Source: Azonexaceae bacterium
Lineage (GTDB): Bacteria; Pseudomonadota; Gammaproteobacteria; Burkholderiales; Rhodocyclaceae
Assembly (NCBI GenBank): GCA_009469685.1
Contig: SSTA01000257.1
Coordinates: forward strand, 1 to 20,765
Direction of reading: 5' to 3'
DNA: 20,765 nt
The position numbers were made by a program, and so were the translations under genes. Below are positions 8,476-16,611 of the stretch, in pieces (position 1 is the stretch's first letter; each line of letters starts with the position of its first letter). The notes under the pieces were generated by a model. That model searched no databases, was not told the origin of the DNA, and saw only the letters and a program-made list of their open reading frames with translations.

Positions 8476-10533
8476 ATGTCTACAGCGTTGTTATTGGCAC
8501 TGGGGTGTGCCGTATTGGCCGTGCTCTACGGCTGGATTTCCAGTAGCCAGATTCTGAGCTTGCCGGCGGGCAATGCCCGCATGCAGGAAATCGCCAAGGC
8601 CGTCCAGGAGGGGGCTTCGGCCTACCTCGCCCGGCAGTACAAGACCATCGCCATGGTCGGCGGGATTCTGTTCTTGGTCATCGGGTTCGTGCCCAAGCTG
8701 GGCTGGCCCACCGCAATCGGCTTCCTGATTGGCGCAGTGCTTTCAGGTGCCGCCGGCTTCATCGGGATGAACGTCTCCGTTCGTGCCAACGTGCGTACTG
8801 CCGAAGCCGCTCGCGGCGGTATTGCTCCGGCCCTGGCCGTTGCCTTCAAGGGGGGCGCCATTACCGGCATGCTGGTGGTGGGCCTCGGCCTCCTTGGCGT
8901 GGCCGGTTACTACGCGATCCTGCGCATGGGCGCCGGTGCCGATCCCGATCTGCACCATGTCATCGAGCCTCTGGTCGGCCTGGCCTTCGGTTCGTCCCTG
9001 ATCTCCATCTTCGCTCGTCTCGGTGGTGGCATCTTCACCAAGGGGGCCGACGTCGGCGCTGACCTGGTGGGCAAGGTGGAAGCCGGCATCCCCGAGGACG
9101 ATCCCCGCAATCCGGCGGTGATCGCCGACAACGTGGGCGACAACGTGGGCGACTGCGCCGGCATGGCTGCCGACCTCTTCGAGACCTATGCCGTGACCGT
9201 GGTGGCGACCATGGTGCTGGCGGCACTGACGATCAAGTCGGCGCCCGGCCTGGGCGAGAACCTGATCCTCTACCCGCTGGCACTGGGTGGAGTGTCGATC
9301 ATCGCCTCGATCGTTGGCTGTATCTTCGTCAAGGCCGCCGAAGGCGGCAAGATCATGGCGGCGCTTTACCGCGGACTAATCGTTGCCGGCGTGCTGGCGC
9401 TCATCGCGTACTACCCCATCACGTCCTGGCTGATCGGATCCGGTGATGCCGCGGCGAAGATCACCACCATGAGCATGTTCGGTTGCTCGGTCGTAGGCCT
9501 AGTTCTCACCGCTGCGCTGGTCTGGATCACCGAGTACTACACCGGCACCGATTATGCGCCGGTGAAGCACGTGGCTTCCAGCTGCCAAACCGGCCATGCC
9601 ACCAACATCATTGCCGGTATCGGTGTGTCGATGAAGGCCTGTGCATTGCCGGTCATTTCGGTGTGTATCGCCATCTACGCCGCCTTTGCCCTGGGCGGGC
9701 TGTTCGGCATTGCGATCGCGGCTACATCCATGCTCTCAATGGCCGGCATCATCGTCGCCCTGGACGCCTACGGTCCGATTACCGACAACGCCGGCGGCAT
9801 CGCGGAAATGTCTGGTCTGCCGAAGGAAGTGCGCGACGTCACCGACCCCCTGGATGCGGTCGGCAATACCACCAAGGCCGTGACCAAAGGCTACGCCATC
9901 GGCTCCGCCGGACTTGCCGCCCTGGTGCTCTTTGCCGACTACACCCACGGTCTGGAAGCGGCCGGCAGGACGGGCCTGACCTTCGACCTTTCCAACCACC
10001 TGGTCATCATCGGCCTCTTCATCGGCGGCTTGATCCCCTTCCTCTTCGCGGCCATGGCCATGGAGGCAGTGGGTCGTTCCGCCGGCGCGGTAGTCGTGGA
10101 AGTTCGGCGCCAGTTCAAGGAAATCGCCGGCATCATGGAAGGCACGGCCAAGCCCGATTATTCCCGGGCTGTGGACATGCTGACGGTGGCCGCCATCAAG
10201 GAGATGATGATTCCGTCCATCCTGCCGGTGGCGGTGCCCATCATTATCGGCCTTGTCCTCGGTCCCCAGGCCCTGGGCGGTTTGCTGGTAGGTACCATCG
10301 TCACGGGCCTCTTCGTGGCCATCTCCATGACCACCGGCGGTGGGGCCTGGGATAACGCCAAGAAGTACATCGAAGACGGCAACTTCGGCGGCAAGGGTTC
10401 CGAAGCCCACAAGGCTGCGGTGACCGGAGATACCGTCGGCGACCCGTACAAGGATACGGCCGGTCCGGCGGTGAACCCGCTGATCAAGATCATCAACCTG
10501 GTGGCACTGCTCATCGTTCCGCTCATGGCTTGA
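8476..10533 (+). CDS. hppA: K+-independent proton-pumping membrane pyrophosphatase
   Basis: A 685-residue multi-helix inner-membrane protein that couples PPi hydrolysis to proton export. The catalytic region has [13 protein letters not shown] (190-202) and the paired DNVGDNVGD beginning at 218, the Mg-PPi binding signature of the family. The determinant segment reads [10 protein letters not shown] with Lys467 and Thr470, the residues of K+-independent H+-PPases; K+-dependent forms have Ala and Gly there. A strong AAGGAGGGAG stands 5-6 bases before ATG. The gene follows pfp and ends at a palindromic terminator. PPi used by Pfp and HppA comes from the same pool. Confidence 0.96.
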   Translation: MSTALLLALGCAVLAVLYGWISSSQILSLPAGNARMQEIAKAVQEGASAYLARQYKTIAMVGGILFLVIGFVPKLGWPTAIGFLIGAVLSGAAGFIGMNVSVRANVRTAEAARGGIAPALAVAFKGGAITGMLVVGLGLLGVAGYYAILRMGAGADPDLHHVIEPLVGLAFGSSLISIFARLGGGIFTKGADVGADLVGKVEAGIPEDDPRNPAVIADNVGDNVGDCAGMAADLFETYAVTVVATMVLAALTIKSAPGLGENLILYPLALGGVSIIASIVGCIFVKAAEGGKIMAALYRGLIVAGVLALIAYYPITSWLIGSGDAAAKITTMSMFGCSVVGLVLTAALVWITEYYTGTDYAPVKHVASSCQTGHATNIIAGIGVSMKACALPVISVCIAIYAAFALGGLFGIAIAATSMLSMAGIIVALDAYGPITDNAGGIAEMSGLPKEVRDVTDPLDAVGNTTKAVTKGYAIGSAGLAALVLFADYTHGLEAAGRTGLTFDLSNHLVIIGLFIGGLIPFLFAAMAMEAVGRSAGAVVVEVRRQFKEIAGIMEGTAKPDYSRAVDMLTVAAIKEMMIPSILPVAVPIIIGLVLGPQALGGLLVGTIVTGLFVAISMTTGGGAWDNAKKYIEDGNFGGKGSEAHKAAVTGDTVGDPYKDTAGPAVNPLIKIINLVALLIVPLMA

Positions 10534-10546
10534 TCTGGCGGCTTCG

Positions 10547-10575
10547 AAAAAAAGGCGGCCTAGGCCGCCTTTTTT
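10547..10575. terminator. bidirectional intrinsic terminator between hppA and the PEBP gene
   Basis: The palindrome GGCGGCCTAGGCCGCC is flanked by seven A on the left and six T on the right, so it can terminate hppA on the plus strand and the convergent murJ-PEBP transcript on the minus strand. Confidence 0.9.
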
Positions 10576-10596
10576 CATGGGTCGGGTGGAGCGTGC

Positions 10597-11223
10597 CTAC
10601 ATTCGATCGGGATTGAGGGTGTAGATGCCGGTCAGCGAGGCCTGCGCAAGAATGTGGCCGGCCATCGCGTCGCGCAGTTGGGAACCCGTGAAGCGGCTCT
10701 CCAATTCCAGGCACTCCAGGTCGAGAGCATAGACCGTGAAGACGTAGCGATGTACGCGTTCATCGTTCCAGGGAGGACAAGGACCGTCGTAGCCGTGATA
10801 GTCGCCCCGCATGTCGTTGTCGTCGGCAAACCAGCCCGTGTAATCGTTGATTCCCTGGCGGGTCCCGCAGGGGCCCTGGGGACCGCTCTTGCCGCGGGGC
10901 GTGACTTCGCGAGAAAACTCGCCGACCTGGAGTTCCCTGCGCTCTGCTGGCAGGTCGGCGAGCAACCAGTGGAAGAAGTCGACTCGCGGCAGGCTTTCCG
11001 GCACGCTACGACCTTCCTGGTTCACGTCGTCACCACGGCTGGGAACATCGGGATCGCAGCAAATAATGGCAAACGACTTCGTTCCGGGCGGGACGTCGCT
11101 CCAAGCCAAGTGTGGATTGAGATTGCGGCCCAAGCAAACGTGGTGGGCCGGGTCGGGCGTGCAAAAGGCGTAGTCGCCGGGAATGCGTTGCCCTTCCGAA
11201 AAGCTTGTGCTGACGAGTTTCAT
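10597..11223 (-). CDS. YbhB/YbcL-family Raf kinase inhibitor-like (PEBP) protein
   Basis: A 208-residue phosphatidylethanolamine-binding-protein family member. The ligand-pocket motifs are present in order: DPDVPS (57-62), FHW (84-86), GINDYTG (124-130), DGPCPPWND (146-154) and HRY (158-160). I see no signal peptide, so it is probably cytosolic. The bacterial YbhB/YbcL proteins have no settled biochemical role. AGGAGGAG lies 4-5 bases before ATG. The gene starts 12 bases after murJ ends on the same strand, so the two are likely cotranscribed. It ends at the shared terminator with hppA. Confidence 0.88.
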   Translation of the reverse strand: MKLVSTSFSEGQRIPGDYAFCTPDPAHHVCLGRNLNPHLAWSDVPPGTKSFAIICCDPDVPSRGDDVNQEGRSVPESLPRVDFFHWLLADLPAERRELQVGEFSREVTPRGKSGPQGPCGTRQGINDYTGWFADDNDMRGDYHGYDGPCPPWNDERVHRYVFTVYALDLECLELESRFTGSQLRDAMAGHILAQASLTGIYTLNPDRM

Positions 11224-11235
11224 TTTCTCCTCCTC

Positions 11236-12792
11236 CTATTCTGCTGCCCGGCGTCGGAAATCAGCCGGACGGAACCCCAGGACCGCCAGTGTAGCGAAAT
11301 AGGCGCTCGTGCCCAGGATTACGACGAGCGTGAGGTGGCCGACGCGATACAGGCTGCTCGCGGCGAGCCACTGTTCGGGGGGGCCAGCGGCAAAGATCAG
11401 CACGCCAGCCATGACGGCGAGTGCGACCGCGAGCTTCAAGGTGAATATCTGCCAGCCTGGTAGAGGATGGTAGACGCCTTGGCGACGCAGTCCGAAATAG
11501 AGTAGGGCGGCGTTGAGGCAAGCGGCAAGCCCGATGGATAGGGCGAGCCCGGCGTGACCGAGGTCGAAGCCGAAAATGAAAAGGGCGTTCATGGCTTGGG
11601 TGGCTGCCAGAGCGGCCAGGGCGATCTTGACGGGTGTCCTGATATTCTGCCGGGCATAGAATCCTGGAGCGAGGACCTTGACCAGGATGAGCCCGGTCAG
11701 TCCGACGCTATACGCGACCAGCGCTTCGCGAGTGCGGAAAACATCATCGGCGCCAAACGCGCCGTGATAGAACAGGGTTGAAATCAGCGGGACGGCCAAA
11801 AGGGTCAGTGCCAGGGCGGCGGGCAGTGCAAGCAGCAAGGTGAGGCGCAGGCCCCAGTCCAGCAGTCGTGAGTAATCGTCCTGGCGACCATCGGCATGGA
11901 ATTTGGCAAGGGAGGGGAGCAGGATGGTGCCCAGTGCTGCTCCCAGCATTCCGGAAGGAAATTCCATCAGGCGGTCGGCATAGTAGAGCCATGAAACGCT
12001 GCCGTTGGCCAGAAATGACGCAAAGATGGTATTGATCAACAGGCTGATCTGGGAGACAGAAACGCCGACCATGGCCGGCCCCATGAGGGTCAGGATACGT
12101 CGGACTCCAGGATCGCTCCAAGCGGCACGCCAAGCCAAACTGGGGCGCGGCAGCATGCCAATGCGACGTAGGGCGGGGATCTGGATCGCCAATTGCAATA
12201 TGCCGCCAATGACGACGGCCCAGCCAAGGGCAAGGACGGGCGGGTCGAAGTAAGGTGCGGCCAGGAGGGCCATGGCGATAAACGCCAGATTGAGCAAGAC
12301 CGGCGTAAAGGCGGGCAGGGAAAAGCGGCTCCAGGTATTGAGCACCCCTCCCGCAAGAGCGACCAGCGACATGCAGAGGATGTAAGGAAAGGTGATGCGG
12401 GTGAGCTGAACGGTGAGCTCGAACTTTCCCGCGTCGGCGGAAAATCCCGGAGCGGAGACCCAGACCAGGATCGGAGCCGCAGCCATCCCCAATGTGGTCA
12501 CGCAGACGAGTACGAGAAGAAGGAGGCTGGCGACATGGTCGACCAAGATATGGGTATCGTCGTCGCCGCGACGATGCTTGTACTCGGCCAGAATGGGCAC
12601 GAAGGCCTGGGAGAAAGCTCCCTCGGCAAACATGCGGCGCAGCAGATTGGGAAGTTTGAACGCGACGAAGAAAGCATCGGTCGCGACGCCGGCACCGAAT
12701 ACGCGGGCGACGATGAAATCGCGCACGAAACCGAGTATCCGCGACAGCAGTGTCATGCCGCTCACTGTCGCGAGCACGCGCAGCAGGTTCAT
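11236..12792 (-). CDS. murJ: lipid II flippase MurJ
   Basis: A 518-residue polytopic inner-membrane protein of the MOP superfamily that moves lipid II to the periplasmic face for peptidoglycan synthesis. The N-terminus [20 protein letters not shown] with [12 protein letters not shown], then [23 protein letters not shown], is characteristic of MurJ. The length fits the 14-helix family (about 510-530). A weak AGGCGAG lies just before ATG. It diverges from tRNA-Thr with about 50 bases between them; no good minus-strand promoter pair was found there. PEBP follows on the same transcript. Confidence 0.95.
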   Translation of the reverse strand: MNLLRVLATVSGMTLLSRILGFVRDFIVARVFGAGVATDAFFVAFKLPNLLRRMFAEGAFSQAFVPILAEYKHRRGDDDTHILVDHVASLLLLVLVCVTTLGMAAAPILVWVSAPGFSADAGKFELTVQLTRITFPYILCMSLVALAGGVLNTWSRFSLPAFTPVLLNLAFIAMALLAAPYFDPPVLALGWAVVIGGILQLAIQIPALRRIGMLPRPSLAWRAAWSDPGVRRILTLMGPAMVGVSVSQISLLINTIFASFLANGSVSWLYYADRLMEFPSGMLGAALGTILLPSLAKFHADGRQDDYSRLLDWGLRLTLLLALPAALALTLLAVPLISTLFYHGAFGADDVFRTREALVAYSVGLTGLILVKVLAPGFYARQNIRTPVKIALAALAATQAMNALFIFGFDLGHAGLALSIGLAACLNAALLYFGLRRQGVYHPLPGWQIFTLKLAVALAVMAGVLIFAAGPPEQWLAASSLYRVGHLTLVVILGTSAYFATLAVLGFRPADFRRRAAE

Positions 12793-12801
12793 CTCGCCTC
12801 G

Positions 12802-12831
12802 TTGCCCGCCATCGGGCGCAAAAGCTATAAT
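12802..12831 (+). promoter_or_regulatory. sigma-70 promoter of tRNA-Thr
   Basis: TTGCCC (12802-12807) and a consensus TATAAT (12826-12831) are 18 bases apart. The predicted start near 12838 would leave a leader of only a few bases before the tRNA at 12842. Confidence 0.75.
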
Positions 12832-12841
12832 TCTACGCTTT

Positions 12842-12917
<76 letters not shown>

Positions 12918-12924
12918 AATGTCA

Positions 12925-12949
12925 GGGGCTGGCTTTCGCCGGCCCCTTT
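12925..12949 (+). terminator. terminator of tRNA-Thr
   Basis: GGGGCTGGC (12925-12933) pairs with GCCGGCCCC (12938-12946, one G-T pair) around a TTTC loop and is followed by TTT. The T-run is short, so strength is uncertain. Confidence 0.65.
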
Positions 12950-13021
12950 GCGCGCTAGGGGTCCAGCTGGATTGGGTAAAGGGAATGCTGGAGGACGATC
13001 GCCGAGACGCGTGGCGGTCGT

Positions 13022-13102
13022 TCAGTGCGAACCGGCGCTTGCGGCGGTGAATTCGGCAAGCCAGGCCTTGTACTCCATGTCTGAGACAAGAATGTGGTGT
13101 CG
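13022..13102 (-). pseudogene. C-terminal remnant of hemerythrin beyond an in-frame amber codon
   Basis: Reading on from the hemerythrin TAG (13105-13103) in the same frame gives 26 more residues, RHHILVSDMEYKAWLAEF and then TAASAGSH, before TGA at 13024-13022. This is the expected C-terminal helix of a hemerythrin: W-x3-H-x4-D-x2-Y, with the last two iron ligands (His and Asp). It therefore belongs to the same gene as the 13103-13447 ORF, and a single-base change (for example TGG or TTG to TAG) would explain the break. It is translated only if the amber codon is read through. Confidence 0.75.
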
Positions 13103-13447
13103 CTACCACTCCGTGAGGAAGCGGTAAAGAGCTTCGCGATCCGGTGTCCCGGCACAGGCGGCCTCGAGGTGCCGGGTGAGCGCTCCCCAATACTGGTCGT
13201 GCTCTGCCCGCTGGGCCGCTAGGTCTGGGTATCCGGAAGCGGCAAGCAATTCTTCCTCGGCAGTGAAATGGACTTTCGCATAGAGGCAAAGAGCATTGAG
13301 AACCACATGTATCTGATTGCTCGCTTCGTTTCCGGTGGCGAGAAGCGCAGCGGCATCGTGGCACAGTTTGAGCAGCAATCGATGCTGGGTGTCCAAGGTG
13401 TCGTTGCCGACACTGAAGGCTGGATCCCATACAGGAACGTGTTCCAT
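13103..13447 (-). CDS. hemerythrin-like protein, truncated by an amber stop
   Basis: A bacteriohemerythrin-type oxygen-binding helical bundle, cut short. From the ATG at 13447 it has 114 residues; a TTG 14 codons upstream (13489) is an alternative start. Numbered from that TTG, the family pattern is W21-x3-FSVGND, first iron His in TQH36, then H74-x3-E78 (VHFTAEEE), GYPDLAAQRAEH97. The position four before H97 is usually His but is Gln93 here. The ORF stops at W128 (FLTEW), before the last ligands, which follow in frame after the TAG. As it stands the protein lacks up to three of seven ligands and is probably not a normal di-iron O2 carrier. It diverges from ccoI, a plausible place for an oxygen-related protein. 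Confidence 0.8.
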   Translation of the reverse strand: MEHVPVWDPAFSVGNDTLDTQHRLLLKLCHDAAALLATGNEASNQIHVVLNALCLYAKVHFTAEEELLAASGYPDLAAQRAEHDQYWGALTRHLEAACAGTPDREALYRFLTEW

Positions 13448-13529
13448 GGTAAGCGCACTTTCTGAGGACGGATCGCCTGCATGGTACAACTACTTGGGGA
13501 TCGGGTGTGAGGCTGGGCCAAAAGGCGAG

Positions 13530-13560
13530 TTGGCGGTCCCGCAGGGCAATCAACTATACT
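13530..13560 (+). promoter_or_regulatory. possible promoter of ccoI-ccoS
   Basis: TTGGCG (13530-13535) and TATACT (13555-13560) with a 19-base spacer lie about 76 bases before the ccoI start. The spacer is longer than the 17-base optimum, so the call is weak. No FNR box was seen in this gap. Confidence 0.35.
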
Positions 13561-13636
13561 TCGGCCCCGGCCTGCCGCAAGGCGAGGTCCTCTGTGACCG
13601 GTCCGATTGGGCCGGCGCCGTCTCCGCTTGGGAATC

Positions 13637-16078
13637 ATGTCCGCTGGATCTTGTTATCACTGTGGTCAACCCGTGCCCGCCGATAGCGACCTAGCGGTCG
13701 TTGTCGGGGGAGCGGCGCGTTCCATGTGCTGCCCGGGTTGTCAGGCGGTCGCGCAGGCGATCGTCGATCATGGCCTCGAGGACTATTACCGCACGCGGGG
13801 CGCCCTTCCCGAAACCCCTCCGGACGCCGTTCCCGCAGAATTAAGTCGCCTCGCGCTTTTCGACCACGCCGATTTCCAGAAGAGCTTCGTCAAGGCCTTG
13901 GACGAGAACGAGCGGGAAGCCTCTTTGCTTCTCGAAGGAATCACCTGCGCTGCATGCATTTGGCTCAATGAAAGACATGTGGGCGGATTGCCCGGCGTTC
14001 TAGCCGTCGATATCAATTACGCCACGCGGCGTGCCCGGGTCCGCTGGGACGAATCGCGCATCAAGCTCTCGGATATTCTGGCCGCCATTGCCGCCATCGG
14101 TTATCGTGCCTATCCCTACGACGCCAATCGGCACGAGGAACTTGCCCGGAAAGAGCGGCGGGATGCGCTATGGCGACTCTGGGTCGCAGGGCTCGGCATG
14201 ATGCAGGTGATGATGTACGCGGTGCCGGCCTACATTGCCGGCGAGGGCGACATGACCGCCGACGTGGAATCGCTCCTGCGTTGGGCGAGCCTTCTTCTTA
14301 CGCTGCCGGTGGTCCTGTACTCCTCCGCCCCGTTTTTCCGGAATGCCTGGCGGGATATCCGCGTGCGGCGCGTCGGCATGGACGTTCCCGTCGCCCTGGG
14401 CATAGGCGCCGCTTTCGTTGCGAGTCTATGGGCGACGGTCGTCCGCTCGGGTGAGGTCTATTTCGATTCGATCACCATGTTTGTCTTCTTCTTGTTGGGA
14501 GGGCGCTTCCTCGAACTGAGTGCCCGACAGAAGGCGGTGAGCGTCACCGAAGCTCTGGCCCGGCTCATGCCGGCATTTGCCAATCGGGTGGAGGGGTATC
14601 CGGCAAGACGGGAGACCGAAGAGGTCATGGTGGGCGACTTGCGGTCTGGGGACCACATCCTCGTAAGGCCGGGGGAGACCCTCCCCGCCGACGGTACGGT
14701 CGTCGAAGGCAACAGTTCGGTCAATGAGGCGCTCCTCACCGGGGAAAGCCTACCCCTGCCGAAGAGGGTCGGGGATGTTGTGACCGGTGGTAGCGTCAAT
14801 GTCGAGAGTCCGTTGCTGCTACGGGTCGAGCGGGTCGGGGAGGGAACGAGGCTCTCGGCCATCGTACACCTGATGGAGCGGGCAGCGACCGAAAAACCTC
14901 GCGTCGTCGAGCTCGCGGACCGCATTGCCAGCCGCTTCGTTGCCGCGTTGCTTGTGATTGCGATAGTTGCGGCGGCTGCCTGGGCTTACTACGATCCGCA
15001 ACGAGCGCTATGGATTACGGTATCGGTGCTTGTGGTGACTTGCCCTTGCGCTCTGTCCCTCGCTACCCCTATTGCGCTTACGGTCGCCGCCGGTGCTCTG
15101 GCTCGGGACGGACTCCTGGTCACTCGTGGCCATGCGGTCGAAACGCTGGCTCGGGCAACTCACTTCGTCTTTGACAAGACTGGAACCTTGACCACCGGGC
15201 GGATGCAGCTCCGGGACGTGCTTGTTCTGGGGAAATTGTCCCGGCAACGGTGCCTGGCCCTGGCGGCATCCCTGGAAACGGCTTCCGAGCATCCTGTCGC
15301 AAGTGCCCTTCGTTGCGCGCCTGGTAGTGGGGATCACCTTGTTGCGCTGGATATTCAGCATGCACCGGGCTTGGGTATCGAAGGCGTCATCGACGGTCGG
15401 TGCTATCGAATCGGGCGCCCTGCATTCGTTTCCGATTGGGTAGGAGCTCCGCCTGCGGGGGCAATGACCACCGAGAATTCCGGCGATACGGTTGTGGCGC
15501 TCGCCGATCAAGAAGGCTGGCTTGCGCTCTTCTTCATCGCCGATACCGTCAGACCGGACGCTCGCGCCTTGATTCAGGAGCTCCGCCAAGCAGGGAAGAG
15601 CGTGGTATTGCTGACAGGGGATGGGGCGGGAGTCGCAACGCGAATCGGAGGGGAACTGGGTATTTCCGACATTCGCGCTGGCGCAACGCCCGAGGGGAAG
15701 CACGATTGCGTGACCGGATTGCAGCGAGAGGGGGCGGTGGTCGCCATGATTGGTGACGGCGTGAACGACGCGCCGGTCTTGGCGAGGGCGCAGGTCTCGG
15801 TGGCCATGGGGGGAGGGGCGGAACTGGCCCGGACCCAGGCGGATCTGGTGCTTTTATCAGAAAACCTCGATCACCTGAGGAGGGGGGTGCGTCGTTCCGG
15901 ATGGACGCTCCGTATCATCCGCCAAAATCTCTGGTGGTCCTTCGCCTACAATTTCGTCGCACTTCCCCTGGCCATCGCCGGGTACGTCACGCCCTGGATG
16001 GCCGGGATCGGCATGTCGGCCAGTTCCCTGTTGGTAGTGCTCAATTCCTTGCGCATCCAGCGCATCGAGGAGGCTTGA
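13637..16078 (+). CDS. ccoI: cbb3 oxidase copper-translocating P1B-type ATPase CcoI/FixI
   Basis: An 813-residue heavy-metal P-type ATPase that exports copper for assembly of the CuB centre of cbb3 oxidase. I chose ATG 13637, with TTGGGA just upstream, over the open frame from 13607. The N-terminus has CcoI-type cysteines (CYHCG at 6-10; CCPGC at 31-35), then the metal-binding GITCAACIW (C104, C107). The membrane CPC is at 469-471, the phosphorylated Asp513 is in DKTGTLT, HP is at 552-553 and GDGVND at 706-711. The extended Cys-rich N-terminus separates it from CopA. Its stop overlaps the ccoS ATG by one base. It lies before the oxidase genes rather than after ccoG, as is common elsewhere. 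Confidence 0.93.
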   Translation: MSAGSCYHCGQPVPADSDLAVVVGGAARSMCCPGCQAVAQAIVDHGLEDYYRTRGALPETPPDAVPAELSRLALFDHADFQKSFVKALDENEREASLLLEGITCAACIWLNERHVGGLPGVLAVDINYATRRARVRWDESRIKLSDILAAIAAIGYRAYPYDANRHEELARKERRDALWRLWVAGLGMMQVMMYAVPAYIAGEGDMTADVESLLRWASLLLTLPVVLYSSAPFFRNAWRDIRVRRVGMDVPVALGIGAAFVASLWATVVRSGEVYFDSITMFVFFLLGGRFLELSARQKAVSVTEALARLMPAFANRVEGYPARRETEEVMVGDLRSGDHILVRPGETLPADGTVVEGNSSVNEALLTGESLPLPKRVGDVVTGGSVNVESPLLLRVERVGEGTRLSAIVHLMERAATEKPRVVELADRIASRFVAALLVIAIVAAAAWAYYDPQRALWITVSVLVVTCPCALSLATPIALTVAAGALARDGLLVTRGHAVETLARATHFVFDKTGTLTTGRMQLRDVLVLGKLSRQRCLALAASLETASEHPVASALRCAPGSGDHLVALDIQHAPGLGIEGVIDGRCYRIGRPAFVSDWVGAPPAGAMTTENSGDTVVALADQEGWLALFFIADTVRPDARALIQELRQAGKSVVLLTGDGAGVATRIGGELGISDIRAGATPEGKHDCVTGLQREGAVVAMIGDGVNDAPVLARAQVSVAMGGGAELARTQADLVLLSENLDHLRRGVRRSGWTLRIIRQNLWWSFAYNFVALPLAIAGYVTPWMAGIGMSASSLLVVLNSLRIQRIEEA

Positions 16079-16290
16079 TGGAAAGCCTGTATCTTCTGAT
16101 CCCCCTCTCCGTCGTCCTGGTATTCCTGATTGCCTTGTTATTTTGGTGGTCGGTGAAGAGCGGTCAATTCGACGATCTGGAAGGCCCGGGATTTCGCGTA
16201 TTGATGGACGATGATCGGGAGGAAAATGTGCCGGAACCGGGAGATTCGAAAAAAAACGCCGGAGAAAACCAAAAAAGTCAGAAGGTTTGA
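16078..16290 (+). CDS. ccoS: cbb3 oxidase maturation protein CcoS
   Basis: A 70-residue protein starting MESLYLLIPLSVVLVFLIALLF, a single N-terminal membrane helix, followed by WWSVKSGQFDDLEGPGFRVLMDDD, the conserved CcoS/FixS core. CcoS is required for inserting heme b and copper cofactors into CcoN. The tail is charged and low-complexity (DSKKNAGENQKSQKV). The ATG overlaps the ccoI stop (TGATG), so translation is coupled. The stop codon lies inside an FNR-like palindrome. Confidence 0.93.
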   Translation: MESLYLLIPLSVVLVFLIALLFWWSVKSGQFDDLEGPGFRVLMDDDREENVPEPGDSKKNAGENQKSQKV

Positions 16291-16300
16291 CCTGGGTCAA
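16287..16300. promoter_or_regulatory. FNR/FixK-like palindrome at the end of ccoS
   Basis: TTGACCTGGGTCAA is a perfect inverted repeat, TTGAC-N4-GTCAA, fitting the FNR/FixK family pattern TTGAY-N4-RTCAA, though it differs from the best FNR consensus (TTGAT-N4-ATCAA) at one base per half. A TATTCT at 16326-16331 lies at roughly the right distance for activation of a transcript starting near 16338. Confidence 0.55.
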
Positions 16301-16337
16301 CACCGCCGCCGGCGAGTCGCTGCACTATTCTTCCCAG

Positions 16338-16403
16338 GTGAAGCGCGTGCTTCACAGCAGTTCTCTGTTGGGGTTGGGGTGCGTTGCGACGCACCTTTTT
16401 TTT
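16338..16403 (+). ncRNA. candidate small RNA between ccoS and ccoN
   Basis: A predicted transcript of about 66 bases. A hairpin GTGAAGC/GCTTCAC (16338-16344 with 16349-16355) starts at the predicted +1. A second imperfect stem CAGCAG/CTGTTG (16355-16360 with 16365-16370) shares base 16355 with it, and a terminator hairpin with T8 follows. TATTCT at 16326-16331 is a possible -10, and an FNR-like palindrome is centred about 44 bases before the predicted start. The alternative is simply the 3' UTR and terminator of ccoI-ccoS. No RNA family was recognised. Confidence 0.35.
16378..16403 (+). terminator. intrinsic terminator after ccoS
   Basis: GGTGCGT (16378-16384) pairs perfectly with ACGCACC (16389-16395) around TGCG, followed by eight T. 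It separates the ccoI-ccoS transcript from the ccoNOQP promoter. Confidence 0.9.
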
Positions 16404-16498
16404 GCCCAATTTCTGCGAGCGTCTTTTGGTCACGCCCCCGCTCGCCTGTCGAGTCCGCCTACTCCCAAGGGATTAGGCCGGTGTAGATAATTCGTAGG

Positions 16499-16512
16499 TT
16501 GATCTATATCAA
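16499..16512 (+). promoter_or_regulatory. FNR/Anr box of ccoN
   Basis: TTGATCTATATCAA matches the FNR consensus TTGAT-N4-ATCAA in every defined position. TAACAT (16534-16539) downstream would place the box centre near -41, as in class II FNR-activated promoters; TAGAAT (16529-16534) is another possible -10. Low-oxygen activation of ccoNOQP is the inference. Confidence 0.85.
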
Positions 16513-16611
16513 TCTTGGGCTTTCGATCTAGAATAACATCTCGGTCCAAATGCCGCCTTGGGTTGCAGGGGGGTGGCTTAGGGGTTTTTTTCTTAAACGA
16601 GAGGTGGGTCC

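Larger units (their letters stand above)
16291..16611 (+). other. ccoS-ccoN intergenic regulatory region
   Basis: These 321 bases contain no convincing gene. In order they hold most of an FNR-like palindrome, a possible -10, three short hairpins ending in a strong terminator (16378-16403), a 7-bp inverted repeat GCGAGCG/CGCTCGC (16415-16421 with 16439-16445), a perfect FNR box (16499-16512), possible -10 elements near 16529-16539, and the ccoN ribosome-binding site AGAGGTGG. Confidence 0.7.

Noticed and set aside
9736..10578. A 280-codon minus-strand ORF opposite hppA
   Set aside because: His/Gly/Asp-rich antisense shadow of a conserved membrane protein; it also crosses the bidirectional terminator.
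10654..11463. A 269-codon plus-strand ORF opposite the PEBP gene and the murJ end
   Set aside because: No family features; it spans two real minus-strand genes.
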